61,457 nt of DNA, taken from positions 1-61,457 of IMG/VR virus record IMGVR_UViG_3300037247_000747; one strand, written 5' to 3'. The notes under the pieces are model-generated. The model did not search any database, was not told the origin of the DNA, and saw only the letters and a list, made by a program, of their open reading frames with translations. Each line of letters opens with the position of its first letter. Position 1 is the stretch's first letter. This document shows positions 17,741-29,400 of this stretch, piece after piece. Both the position numbers and the translations under genes were made by a program. Source of the stretch: a virus.

Positions 17741-19684
17741 ATGAAAATATCAATAAAAGCCTTTGACGGTGAAACACCACGTTTGACCGACAATCTACTC
17801 AATGCAACGGATGCTCAGATTGCAAGAAACTGCAATTTGGAAAAGGGGGATCTGCGATCATGGCGGGAAGCTGATATTGATACGGTTTTAACGGAATCAA
17901 GCGTTGAGTCTTTGAATGAATATGATGGCGCTTTCATTGTTGATGAAGATGATGTTGATTATGTTCGATCCCCAATAGCAAACGATCAGTATGAAAGGCT
18001 TTATTTTACCGGCAAAGACGAACCGAGGGTATATGTGAATGATCTTTCCTACCCTGATTATTACAAATTGGGTGTGCCTGCGCCCACATTACAGCCTGAC
18101 ACGGAGGTTAATTCAGGAGGGTCCGGTGCCGACGAGTCACGGATATACGCATATACAAGAGTTACAGCATACGGTGAAGAAGGGCCTCCTTGTCCTATTA
18201 CGGAACTGCCGGGAACACCTTATAAAGATGATGATACGGTGGACATTACTAAAATAGAAGCCATACCGGAAGATAGGCAGATAACCATATTAAGGCTTTA
18301 CCGGACAGCCGATGGAACAACCGGTGTTTCAGAATTTACATTCGTAAAGGATTACGACCTTCCTACTATCGCTGTGTTTGAATCAGGAGTTTCAGAAGCC
18401 GATGATGGCGAATACTGGTCATTTGATGACGGTGCAGATGACATTATATATAAATGTATTAATGACGGTACAACCGCTGATCCGGACGATGCGACAAACG
18501 GTGTGGGCGGTTCCGGTGATGATCATTGGGAATATTACACCCTTTTAGATGATGTTGATACTTCAGACCTGGGAACCGATGTTTGTCCTTCTGAAACATG
18601 GCTTGATCCTCCTGCCGGGTTAAAGGGTTTGATAAGTCTTTCAAACGGTATGTTTGCCGGATTTGTTGGAAATGAAGTCCTTTTTTCAGTGCCATACATA
18701 CCCCATGCCTGGCCTGATAAGACAGTTCCATCTAAGTATCCCATTATAGGATTGGGAGCTTTTGGGACAACCACAGTTGTGCTGACCGATGCTTTTCCTT
18801 TTTATATAATCGGTGATGCTCCTGAAACCATGACACCTATTGACATACAGGATTTTCAGCCGTGTGTTTCAAAAAAAGGTATCGTTTCTTCAAAGGCAGG
18901 GGTTTATTACCCTTCAGGCGAGGGGCTTTGTCGTATTGACCAGGACGGACTAAATGTTGATACCTACGAACGTTTAACCGTTGATAACTGGACAGCTATA
19001 CAACCGGCGTATCTTCACGGTTATGTTTTTGCCGGTAAATATTTTGGATTTAACACTCATGCTTCCGGCACGAGTTTTGTTTTCGGTTTAAGAACCAAAA
19101 ATTACACCAAGCTCTTAGGGGTTGTTTACGCCGCTTATCTTTCTTTTGCATCCGGAAAGTTTTACATCGTCCAGGAAGATCCCGAAGATGAAATTCTGAA
19201 AGTATATGAATGGGAAGGGGATGAATACAACTACAAGCAGTTTTTATGGAAGTCGAAAAAGTTTATCCTGCCCGGGCTTGTTAATTTTTCAGTGGCTAAA
19301 ATTATGCTCGATCCGGTTTTCTATCAAGCCGTTCTCGATGCAGCAGCAGACGCAAGCTATTTAGAGGGGCTTAATGCCGCTATTATAGCAGCAGGTGAAA
19401 CATTCGGAGCTATCGGAGAATCTTATATAGGGGAATACCCGATAGGCGGTGATGCTTTGTATGACGTAGGAAGTATCAGCATTACCGAAAATATAATATT
19501 TAAGTTATATGTGAATGGCGAAGAAGATGCATTTTATGAAAAACAGATATCTATCAACAAACCTTTCAAGCTGCCTGCCAGGAAAAAGTATCGGGCAGTT
19601 GAGGTTGAAGTATACGGGTATGTGCCGATTGATTCACTCGAAATGGCTACTTCCATGGAGGAACTAAATGAACCCTCTGGGTGA
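17741..19684 (+). CDS. Tail nozzle / tail tubular protein B-like
   Basis: 647 residues. Begins exactly after the previous stop. The sequence has the repeated beta pattern of podovirus nozzle proteins: LEKGDLRSWREADI, RLYFTGKDEPRVYVNDLSYPDYYKLGVPAP and ITILRLYRTADGTTGVSEFTFV. A C-terminal region describes a second beta domain. The protein likely forms the hexameric tube end beneath the adaptors and opens for DNA ejection. It overlaps the next gene by 17 bases. Confidence 0.7.
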   Translation: MKISIKAFDGETPRLTDNLLNATDAQIARNCNLEKGDLRSWREADIDTVLTESSVESLNEYDGAFIVDEDDVDYVRSPIANDQYERLYFTGKDEPRVYVNDLSYPDYYKLGVPAPTLQPDTEVNSGGSGADESRIYAYTRVTAYGEEGPPCPITELPGTPYKDDDTVDITKIEAIPEDRQITILRLYRTADGTTGVSEFTFVKDYDLPTIAVFESGVSEADDGEYWSFDDGADDIIYKCINDGTTADPDDATNGVGGSGDDHWEYYTLLDDVDTSDLGTDVCPSETWLDPPAGLKGLISLSNGMFAGFVGNEVLFSVPYIPHAWPDKTVPSKYPIIGLGAFGTTTVVLTDAFPFYIIGDAPETMTPIDIQDFQPCVSKKGIVSSKAGVYYPSGEGLCRIDQDGLNVDTYERLTVDNWTAIQPAYLHGYVFAGKYFGFNTHASGTSFVFGLRTKNYTKLLGVVYAAYLSFASGKFYIVQEDPEDEILKVYEWEGDEYNYKQFLWKSKKFILPGLVNFSVAKIMLDPVFYQAVLDAAADASYLEGLNAAIIAAGETFGAIGESYIGEYPIGGDALYDVGSISITENIIFKLYVNGEEDAFYEKQISINKPFKLPARKKYRAVEVEVYGYVPIDSLEMATSMEELNEPSG

Positions 19685-20432
19685 TGTTCCCTTTAATATT
19701 CGACCACCAGGACTCAAGCCTTTTTTGGATAGGGTTAAAGCGGGACTTGAGGGGTTAAAGCGGACCACTTTCGATTTCTATAAATTTGATAATGACATAG
19801 TTGTACCAAAAGCGTCCGGAAAAGGGATAAAAGTAGACTTAGCAGCCCCCACTTTTGGCTTTGCAGACATAATTGGAGACCAGTTTACAAAAAACACAGG
19901 AGGAACTAAGCCTACACTTGCGGCATATAATGGGCCTATTAAAGCTTGGCAGTTTGGGAATGGGGATGAGGCTTATCTTACTTTTCATATCGGGCATGAT
20001 TATTTTAAAGGTTCGGATATTAATCTGCACATACATTGGAGCCAAAATAACGCAGGTACAACGGGAGGCACTGTAGATTTTAGATACTCAGCGATATATG
20101 CAAAAAGCCATAATCAAGTATCTGGCTCAACTTTTACAGCGACTCCAAAAACAGCTTTATTTTCCACCATTGATATAAATGATGGTGGTTCTGGGTTACT
20201 TCAATATCAGCAATTTTTAACAGAGGTTACTATTTCAGCAGCAGCAGCAACAGGAGCACTGTTCGACCAAGATGATTTTGAACCGGACGGAGTAATGGAA
20301 ATGACACTTGAAATGGATGCTACTAATTTAACTGGTACACCATCTTTGCCGTTTATTCATTACGTAGACCTTCATTACGAATCAACCGGTGTCATTGGAA
20401 CCAAGGCAAAGGCACCTGATTTTTATGCATAA
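19668..20432 (+). CDS. Beta-rich tail protein with HIHW motif
   Basis: 254 residues with a GGAGG ribosome site inside the preceding gene. The core LTFHIGHDYFKGSDINLHIHWSQNNAGTTGGTVDFRYSA resembles a conserved phage tail or fibre domain of jelly-roll type. N-terminal 60 residues could anchor it to the nozzle. Role inferred from position after the nozzle. Confidence 0.6.
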   Translation: MNPLGDVPFNIRPPGLKPFLDRVKAGLEGLKRTTFDFYKFDNDIVVPKASGKGIKVDLAAPTFGFADIIGDQFTKNTGGTKPTLAAYNGPIKAWQFGNGDEAYLTFHIGHDYFKGSDINLHIHWSQNNAGTTGGTVDFRYSAIYAKSHNQVSGSTFTATPKTALFSTIDINDGGSGLLQYQQFLTEVTISAAAATGALFDQDDFEPDGVMEMTLEMDATNLTGTPSLPFIHYVDLHYESTGVIGTKAKAPDFYA

Positions 20433-20949
20433 AGATAGAATTATGATTGTAAAACTAAAACCATACACGGAAATAGACGGAATCCCCACCATGAGGGATT
20501 CTGAGGTTATATCTATGCTTGAAAAGGTAGAAAATGACGGAACCTGGAAAGACTGCTTTTTCGGAGATTCAAAGGCCACGAAAGAGAGTTTTCTATCTCG
20601 TATTAAATTTGAGCCAAGGACAATGTTTTTTGCGGTGGAGGTTGACCAGGCTCCTGCCGGATTCTGTTTTTTAGATAATATGTCATATCGACATGCACAA
20701 GGCCATTTCTGTGTATTTAAAGAGTTCTGGGGTAAAGAGAGTGTTGAAATAAGCAAGGAAGTTTACGGGCAGTTGCTTGAAAGAAGGTTTTCCGTTCTCA
20801 TTGGAATAATACCGGTAGAGTTAAAGCATGTTTTAGATTTTTGCGAAATGATCGGCATGAAAAAGAAATGCGTAATACCCGACTATTTTTATATTGACGA
20901 TGAAGATAGATACGTTGATGGCGTATTATTTACCATAAAGGAGGGATGA
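20425..20949 (+). CDS. GNAT-like internal protein
   Basis: 174 residues from ATG 20425, which overlaps the previous stop; an ATG at 20443 is an alternative. The pattern FFAVEVDQAPAGFCFLDNMSYRHAQGHFCVFKEFWG followed by a helix is GNAT-like, and acetyltransferase-like proteins occur at this position in T7-like podoviruses as internal or assembly proteins. Catalytic activity cannot be judged. Overlaps the next gene region by a few bases. Confidence 0.65.
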   Translation: MHKDRIMIVKLKPYTEIDGIPTMRDSEVISMLEKVENDGTWKDCFFGDSKATKESFLSRIKFEPRTMFFAVEVDQAPAGFCFLDNMSYRHAQGHFCVFKEFWGKESVEISKEVYGQLLERRFSVLIGIIPVELKHVLDFCEMIGMKKKCVIPDYFYIDDEDRYVDGVLFTIKEG

Positions 20950-20951
20950 TT

Positions 20952-21704
20952 ATGAGTAGTGGCAGCGGTGGAGATAGTGTTGACTATGCATACAATGCTC
21001 GTATGGCAACCATTTCCGAGGAGCAGCAGGAATGGGCCAGGGAAGCTATGAACTTCTATAAGCATGGGGTGAATTACGATCCTACTGAGGAAGTAAAGGG
21101 TTATTATGGTGAGGGTGGTGCGTGGACTGAGGGCGATGCGCCTCATGCGTATAGTGGTAAACTGCCAACCATAGATGGTGGTTATACAGATATCAATACA
21201 CCACAATACGAACAAGTCACCCGAACCAGAGGAGAAATAGAAGGTTATGATCCCGATGCCACGACTTCCTATCAAGAGTTTGAAGGGGCACAGATAGGGG
21301 CAAACATGGAGTTGGTCAGGCCTCAAACAGATCTTGCATTGGCAGATATAGGATATCAAACCGAAGGAATAGCAGCCAAAAGAAAACTTTTGCCCCAGGT
21401 GACAGGCGTTGCCCAAGATTATTTTAAGCAAGCTAAACAGGGAATCGATGTCGGGAAAAGTGTGAACCAGGCCGGGGCAGATGTGACCAGTGCATTTAGC
21501 GGAGCATTGAAAACTCATAACCGCAACCTTTCAAGATTCGGTATAGACCCAAGCAGTGGAAGGGGCAAAAGCTCGCTTGATAAAACAAGTCTGAGTATGG
21601 GCAGGAGTCTTGCGGGAGCCAGATCCACGGCAAGGACACAGGCTATAGACACAAACTATAAACGATTACAGGACGCAACTCAGATAGCTGCATCTGCGAT
21701 TTAG
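20952..21704 (+). CDS. Internal virion protein
   Basis: 250 residues from ATG 20952, placed after AAGGAGGG. The N-terminus is Ser/Gly-rich; the bulk is helical, Ala/Gln-rich, with a Ser/Gly segment GIDPSSGRGKSSLDKTSLSMGRSLAGARS near the C-terminus. Similar small helical proteins form the ejected core of podoviruses. It ends in TAG. No catalytic motif. Confidence 0.6.
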   Translation: MSSGSGGDSVDYAYNARMATISEEQQEWAREAMNFYKHGVNYDPTEEVKGYYGEGGAWTEGDAPHAYSGKLPTIDGGYTDINTPQYEQVTRTRGEIEGYDPDATTSYQEFEGAQIGANMELVRPQTDLALADIGYQTEGIAAKRKLLPQVTGVAQDYFKQAKQGIDVGKSVNQAGADVTSAFSGALKTHNRNLSRFGIDPSSGRGKSSLDKTSLSMGRSLAGARSTARTQAIDTNYKRLQDATQIAASAI

Positions 21705-21713
21705 GAGGTTATC

Positions 21714-21977
21714 ATGCCAAAATACGGGATAGATCCACTGTTTAATGTCCAAAACCCTGCCGACCGCGCAATGGGTGGGATGGATTCAGCATCGAGAACC
21801 ATGGCAAGCCTGGACAAGAAAGGGCCGGAAGCACCAGGAAAGACAGTAGGCGGTGGTGTTATGAATGCAATGGGTGGGTATATGACAGGGAGCGCAATGA
21901 CGGCCGCTGGCATGGCTATACCCGGTGGTGCTCCTTTAATGGCAGGAGTAGCCGCAGCAGCTTATTTTCTATCATAA
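21714..21977 (+). CDS. Gly/Ala-rich small membrane-active protein
   Basis: 87 residues. The second half is a Gly/Ala/Met-rich hydrophobic stretch (VMNAMGGYMTGSAMTAAGMA, then LMAGVAAAAYFL), able to insert in a membrane. It lies between two internal virion proteins, so it may help form the channel for DNA ejection. Ribosome site AGGAGG is clear. Confidence 0.6.
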   Translation: MPKYGIDPLFNVQNPADRAMGGMDSASRTMASLDKKGPEAPGKTVGGGVMNAMGGYMTGSAMTAAGMAIPGGAPLMAGVAAAAYFLS

Positions 21978-21987
21978 GGAGATTATC

Positions 21988-23394
21988 ATGCGAAACGGTG
22001 TTCCGGAATTTAGAGATTGGATGGGAATAGCCCAGGGGATTAACACAGTAGGGCAGATTAAGGACAGGACAGCATCCAGGGATGAGAAGAAAGGTATTGA
22101 AACGGGGTTGTCTCGTATCAATTCGTTGCCCGAAGGTGCTGATCCGTATAAAGAGAAAGTGCCTGAAGGCGGAGCCGTTCCATGGGGTAAAGCTCTTGTG
22201 CTGAACCACCAGCAGGGCCAAGACCAGATGCAGGAGTGGAGAGACAGGACACAAAAATCCCAGGTGGAAGCGGTGGGCTTTCTTAAAGACATTACGTTTG
22301 CGAGAAATAGCGGGGCTTCTAATGAGGATCTAATGAGGCAGGTTGAGATGTTCAAGGACGCAATAATACCAGACAGATCCTATTTGGTCGGGAAAAAAAC
22401 CGATAAAACAGGAAAGGTTATTCGTCAGTATGAGGGTAATGATCCAGGGGACAAATACGAGATCGGAGATGTGACGGTTGACCAGGCAATTCAAGCAATA
22501 GAACACTATGTAACAAACAAATGGGTAGACATCTCAGCAAAAGGCACAGCCGAAAGGAAAAAAGCAAATGAGAAAGAACTTCTTTCCGGTGGAAGGCTTT
22601 TTCAAAAAGACGGTCAACAAAGAACTATTTACAGGTTAGAAGACCGCAGTCAAGAGGGTAATTTCATTTCATATTTTGAGCGAGACCCCCAAACGAACGG
22701 ATTTAAAAAAGTAGACCTCAAGGGAATAACAGGCGAAGGCTGGGTTCCCACAGAAAAGAAAGACCTGGCACAGCTCAAGGAAGACCATAGGCAACTGGCA
22801 CTAAGAAAGAAAGAAATGCTAATGCAGTTGGGTATTGTTACCACAGCTAAAGATGGTGATGGTGTTATAATTGAAGAAGGAAGCGTACCCATAGATGAAG
22901 TATATGCCATAGCGCAGGGTAAGGATGGTTTGAAGAAAAAAATAGCGATACGATACCTTCAATTAGCGGTCCCGAAGATGTACGAGCAACTTATGCAGGA
23001 GCAGGCTGACCAGGCTGACCAGGATGACCCGTTTAAGATAGATCCAGGAGAACTTAACGATATGCTGCCAGAACAGCAACGAGACACTATGATGCCATCA
23101 CACAAACAGGGCATACAAACAAACCCTCAAACTCAACCCACCACAAGTCAGAATAATGACCCTCACCAGGTAGCAATCAATCCCTATGAAGGATATGAAA
23201 ACGCCAGAATCGAAGAGGATTGGGTAGTGGCATCCAAGGGGGGACAGGGTAGACGGCTGTTTAGGGTAGAAACACCAGAAACATCATATGGTACACGCAA
23301 ATATCCAAATCAAAATTATCCAGAGTATCTTAAAAAGCTCTATCAGGTTGGGATGATCAGTGATGAAGATTACCGAGCGCAACTAACCCCCTGA
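21988..23394 (+). CDS. Internal virion/ejection protein
   Basis: 468 residues, mostly helical and charged with a coiled-coil-like middle (about 250-290). A short tandem repeat gives ADQADQDD near residue 343. The C-terminal 60 residues form a separate domain containing a Trp-Val-Val and RRLFRVETPE segment. No enzyme motif. It directly precedes the giant polyvalent protein and probably is packaged with it. Confidence 0.6.
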   Translation: MRNGVPEFRDWMGIAQGINTVGQIKDRTASRDEKKGIETGLSRINSLPEGADPYKEKVPEGGAVPWGKALVLNHQQGQDQMQEWRDRTQKSQVEAVGFLKDITFARNSGASNEDLMRQVEMFKDAIIPDRSYLVGKKTDKTGKVIRQYEGNDPGDKYEIGDVTVDQAIQAIEHYVTNKWVDISAKGTAERKKANEKELLSGGRLFQKDGQQRTIYRLEDRSQEGNFISYFERDPQTNGFKKVDLKGITGEGWVPTEKKDLAQLKEDHRQLALRKKEMLMQLGIVTTAKDGDGVIIEEGSVPIDEVYAIAQGKDGLKKKIAIRYLQLAVPKMYEQLMQEQADQADQDDPFKIDPGELNDMLPEQQRDTMMPSHKQGIQTNPQTQPTTSQNNDPHQVAINPYEGYENARIEEDWVVASKGGQGRRLFRVETPETSYGTRKYPNQNYPEYLKKLYQVGMISDEDYRAQLTP

Positions 23395-23416
23395 GTAAAT
23401 ATAACAAGGGAAAAAT

Positions 23417-26400
23417 ATGTTCAATATATCTCAATTTAGGCAACAAAACCCACAGTTTGCTGAAATGGACTCGTATGATCTTGCACACAAGGTCTACTCT
23501 GCTAATCCTGCGCTTCAAAATGCGGGTGTTACTTTTAATGATTTTGCCAAACAGTCGGGTGCGGATGAAGATTATTCCTCAAGAAATTCCGGGTTTGTCG
23601 ATACCGTTAAAGCAATTGGAGCTGGCTCAAAAACACTTTGGAGTCAGGTAAAAGGCTCTACTGCCTCTGCTATTCGTGGCGGTGATATCGATACCCAAGA
23701 GGGTTACGCCGATAAGGTTATCCGCGAGAATCAGGAAATCATCCAGGCTTATTTAGCAGAGTACGGGAAAAACAAGGGTGATTCCTTTCTTAACATTACT
23801 CCCAGTGATGTAGCCACAGCAATAAGCAATATGGGCTTTTCCGGTGTTGCAGCCGTTACGGGTTTAGCCGTGGGCGGTGCAACGGCGGCACTTCCTGTCC
23901 CTGGTGCAAGACCAGCGGCATACGCTACCGGTTCAGCAGCAATGGGAAAAGTAGCTTACAACATGGCAAGGGATCAGTTTACCCAGACATTCATGGATGC
24001 TGTAAATGAGGATCGAGCATCAAGGGGCACGCCTTCTTTAACAGAAGAAGAATGGCAACCAATGAAGGAAGGGCTTGACCAGAAAGCCCATGAATACGGT
24101 TTATGGGAAGCTATTCCCGAAGCAATAGGTGGTGCGGTGGGATTTAAGATCATTACTGCACCGCTGAAAGGCTTTTTAAAAAAATATTTAAAAGATGATA
24201 TTGGCAACAGAATGTTAGGCAAGCTCGTTAGTGGCGGTGCAAGGCTTGGCGCTACAACCGCAGAGCAACTTGTTGAGGAAACTATTACACAGTATGGGCA
24301 AGGCGGCATTGAGGCCGATGTTGGTTTAAGGGATGAAAGACCTACCTGGAAAGAAGCAGGCAAAGAGATTTACGGGCCAACAGTAGCATTGACAGCGATT
24401 ATGGCCGGTGGAGCTAAAGGCGCTCATATGGGGTATGAGGCCCTTACCAAAAAGAAAGCAATAACCACAAATGAACCAACAGACCTTTTAAAAGATGCTC
24501 CGATACCGGAAGCAGATCCTGGCCCTGTCCAGGACAGAGTACATGCCCCGGGTGATATTTCCGGTCCTACTCCGATGCAAGTACAGAACCAGGAAGAAAT
24601 CAACCAGGCCATGCCTGTGCATAGAAGTTCCGATCTTCTTAAAACCCATGAAGAAGAAGTAAGTGAAAAACAGGAAGCAGAACTCGAAAGTCTACAACAG
24701 TCCATGGACGATGAAAGGCAAGCTCAGGAATGGGAAGCTGAAATAACAGGACAGCAGCAGGCCGAAGCTCAAAGACAGGAAGAATTAAGGCGAGAAGAAA
24801 TTCAAAGACCGTATCCGGACACAAATGTTTCCGGGCAAATTCCAGACAAGGGTCTTGCTCATATTGTTTCCTCCGAAGTTAATGGTCAAAAAATTAAAGT
24901 TAATGTTACACCAACAGAAGCGCAAAAGCAAGCAGGAAATTATTTGAAAGGGGCAATTAATATCCAGGGCATGGAAATCTCTATTGAGAATCCAAAAGGA
25001 TCAGAGCGAACCGGTGTTGATGAAAACGGAAAAGACTGGTCTGTTACCATGAATCATCCTTATGGATACTTTAACAGAACTGAGGGCAAGGACGGTGAAC
25101 AAATCGATGTGATTGTGGGTCCCAATCCTGAAAGTGAGAAAGCATTCGTTGTAGATCAGATCAACCCAAACACCGGGAACTTCGATGAACACAAATCTTT
25201 GGTAGGATTTAAGGATAAAAATAGTGCCAGAGAAGGCTATCTATCCAATTATGAGGAAGGATGGAAAGGTCTTGGAGAAATAACTGAAACGCCTGTTGAT
25301 GAATTTAAGGCATGGATTGGTGACGGAAAAAGAAAGACATTGCCATATGCTGATCACATCGCCAAAAAAGACGAGCCTGCAGTTAAAGTGGGAGATATCA
25401 TTCATACCATGCCAGATGGATCTATTATGCCGGGTCCTGAACATAAAGGATCTGTACCCGGAAGTGAAAGAAAAGCTACTCAAGAAGATATTAATGCTCT
25501 TTTTGAACTTGGTGAACCAAAAAAGCCAAAGAAGACTCAAGGGGCCATACAAAGAAAGCTTACTGACAGCGAAATAGTAAAGACAGAAGATGTTGACGCT
25601 GTTGAAAAACTTAAAAAGAAAATTGACAAGCTTGTAAAGATTCAAGATTTAATGAATGCAGCGGATAAGATCGTTAATAAGAAAAATCTTTCATATGATG
25701 AGAAAGTAGCTGAACTTCTCGAAATAAAGGATCGAATACAAAGCATAGAGAAACAAAGAACTGAGAAGCAAGTTGAGACAAAGAAACCCTCAAAAGATGT
25801 CAAAAAACCGGAAAAACTCACCAAAAAACAAAAGGCCCTTCAGGAGTACCAGAATTATATAGGCGCTCTTTCCCCGGAACAAACAGAACTTGCCGGGGAT
25901 CTGGTTCAAGAAGACCCTAAGTATCCTTCAGGACAGGTGTTGAAGATTAAGAAGAGGTTGAAGGATGCTAAAAAACCTATTCCCAAGATAAAGCCCCTTA
26001 AGCAATCCACAAAAGGCGCAAACGTCCGAACTATCCGGGGCTATATAAACACTGTTTTAAGTGGCATAAACCCCGGAAACATGAAAGGTGAGGTTGAAGA
26101 GCTTCCTGTTGCTGCCAAGTTTCTATTTAGAAAGAGCGGTACACCCTTGGACCTGGCAGAAGAAGACCTTAAAGCAAATGGCTGGATGCATCCGGACGAA
26201 GACCTTTTATCAGAACTCCGTGACCCTGAATTTCTAAAGCGCAGGCCTATCACAAAAGAACTTGAGGACATTCCCGAAGCAGAGCTCACTAAAGCAGAAA
26301 AGGAAGTTCGAGATATCGGGAAGCAGGATATAGAAGCAGGAGAGACAGCCGAGTTTTTTGAGAAGAAAGGCTTTGAGATGGTCGGGGGCAAAGATATCAC

Positions 26401-29400
26401 TGTGGCTGACCTGAATGAAGGTGATAAAGTCTTTGCCGAGATAGATGGTGTTAAGGACGAATATACTGTCAATGGTTTGAATAAAGAAGGTGAAGTCATT
26501 TTCCAGAACGGTGTGCAAAAGGAAATCGATGTTTTTGATAAGATAAACATTGAGGCTATTAAGAGGGTTGAAGAACCAAAAGAGAGAGATTCCTTTACTG
26601 TTGAGCGGTATGATAAAGAAGCAGACGATATTGTTGACCTTGGGTTTAATCGTGGGGAATATGTAAAAGCCTTTATAAATAAAGAAAAATGGAGCAGGGG
26701 AGAAATACAGGGCATTTCTCATGCGAACAAACAAGCAAAAGTTAATAATCTTTGGTTTGGTTTTGGATCAATCTACAAAGCAAAGAAGCCCGCTGAAATA
26801 AAAAAGAAAAAAGTCCCACTATCCGAAGCAATAACCGCCGCCGAAAAAGCACCCCCTGGTGGTTTTAAAGAAGGTGATAAAGTACCCAAAGAACAAAAAC
26901 CCCTTCTTCCCCCAGAGAAACCCACTCTTTTAGAAAAACAAGTAAAGGAAGTTCCAAAACCAAAGCGTGAAAGAAAAGCCAAGGGTGTATCGGCTATTGA
27001 AGATCAACTTCTTCCTGGTATGGGGATGAACCAGAGAGGTTTGTTTGATAAGAAGAAACCAAAGGAACCGGTCAAAAAAGCTCCTGCGGTCGAAGAGAAA
27101 GAAACTCCGTTTGGCGAATCATCAAAAGAAGTTGTCGTGTCTCCATTTGAACAGGCAGTAGACAGAGTTAATAAAAAATATGCTAAAATAATCTCTCTTC
27201 CCGAAGTAACCACAAAATCTGATTTTTATTCGAAGATTGATGAATTTGAAGTCACGCCAAAGATGCTTGACACGTATCTAAAAGAATCGGATAATCCAGT
27301 TAAAGAAGCTAAAAACATTCAGTCTATTCTTGCTGATAGGGTAGGAGAATTAATTGAAACGCATAGATATGAAAGTGAAAAAGAAGGGGAGCAGTTTGAA
27401 AAAGAACTCGACGGCCTACTCAGTATTGCCAATGGTTACATATCCGAAAAGAAAGTGCGGGTTAAAACTGTACAGGCCGATACTAAAAAGAAACCCACAA
27501 AAGCCAAAGGATTACCCACAGATAGAAGAGTAGAGAAAGAAGGTGGCAGCACAGAACAATACTCCACCAGAAAAGGCGATGCTGCAGACCTTTCCCTTTC
27601 AGATATCCGATCAGCATTTAAAGGCCAGGAGGTAGGATTAGGCAAAGACGGTAATGTATGGGTTATAACGAAATCAGGCCACCGCCTTACAATAAAGAAT
27701 GTAGAATCAATCTCCGATAATGAAGCCGCTTATTCTATTGGTTATGGTAAAGCCCTGGGGGGTGATATAAAACCGAACATATCCGGATCATACCAGGCCG
27801 GTGTCATTAAGATAGTAAGATCCATAGGGGATAAGTTCACTCTTTCCCATGAGTCCGTACACTGGATGGAAGATGTAGGCATCCTTAATAAGATGGATCG
27901 GAACGTCCTTGATAATGCGGTTAAGAAAGCCGGATTTGGTAAAGGGCTCAGTGAACAGGAAGCAAGAGCCCAGTTTATAGAACAGGAGCTTATCAACCGG
28001 GATAAGTACAGAAAGACTCCTTTAGGCCGAGTATTACAAAAGATCCAAGACTTTATTGACGGATTTATCAACCTGGTCAAGAAAACCTCAAAAGGCCTGG
28101 TAAGAGAGATAGAATCAGGGAAGGTTTACGACCGTAAGGTAGGGGATAGAACATATAAAACCACTGTGCCTGCTTATTCAAAAACAGCCGGTAGGTGGTA
28201 TTCCCAGATGGAAAGGTTTCTATCTGAGAAGCTACCCGGGAAAGCCACTCCTGTCATACTCAAAGGTATGTTAAGCAACTGGGCGAAAAAGGGAGAGATT
28301 AAAGCAGAGGAATTGGAATGGAGCGGTGTTCTTGAGTGGCTGGATCAGCAGGAAGGTAAAGTCACAAAGCAACAGGTTCTTGACTTCCTGAAAGAAAACA
28401 ATGTTGAGGTTCAGGAGGTTGTTAAGGGTGATATTAAGCCTCTTGAATGGAAAGACGCTGTAAAAGGTGGAAAATTTACAGTTTCATCTAATCCAGATCT
28501 GAAAATTGAGCATCTGCCAAACGGGATGTTTACTCTTCACACCCCTGGTGGAACGAGAGATCTTCATAAAACAATCGATGCTGCAAAGCAGGCTGGGGAA
28601 AGAGTAAATAAAAACATAGCTGAGCCGGAAACCAAATTTTCTCAATACCAACTCCCAGGAGGCAAGAACTACAAAGAGCTAATACTAACCCTTAGGGGTG
28701 CTGACCTTGGGTATGTAACGCCTCAATTCCATCAGTATGGTGACGCTGCCGATAAAAATCGTTTGGCATGGGTTCGCTTCAATGAAAGAACAGACTCAGA
28801 AGGAAACAAGGTTCTTTTTATAGAGGAAATTCAGAGCGATTGGCACCAGGAGGGGAGGAAGAAGGGGTACGGAGAAACTGACACAACAGGCTGGAAAGTC
28901 CTTCAGGATGAAAGTGTTGAAGGTAAGTGGGATGTCTTCGATAAAGATGGGCGGGTAGTATATTCGGCTAGTGGCCTTGGTAAAGAAGAAACCCTTAGGC
29001 TTGGAAAAGCAAGCGCCTTACAACCTGGTGTCCCCGATGCCCCCTTCAAAAAAACATGGCCAATAATGACAATGAAAAGAATGGTCAGGCACGCTACTGA
29101 AAACGGGTTTGATAAGATAGCATGGACTACCGGAGAAATGCAGGCTGATAGGTATGATTTGAGTAAGCAGGTTACGAAAATAGAAACATTCGGTAGAACA
29201 GATGCCAAGACAGGAGAAAAAACAAAAACTGTCGAAATACTTCCTGTAGGGCGTGTGCTTCCAATAACTTTAGGTGTAGATAACAACGGGGTTATTGATA
29301 ATTCGCCAGAAGTCACAGCGTATTTGGGTAGACCGTTAGAAGAGGTTATAGGCAAAGAGCTGGCTGAAAAAATTATTAAGGGGCCACCGTACCAAGAATA

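Noticed and set aside
26041-26715. Two long leftward frames inside the giant gene
   Set aside because: They are Ser/Phe-rich mirrors of the Lys/Glu-rich coding strand and have no start signals.
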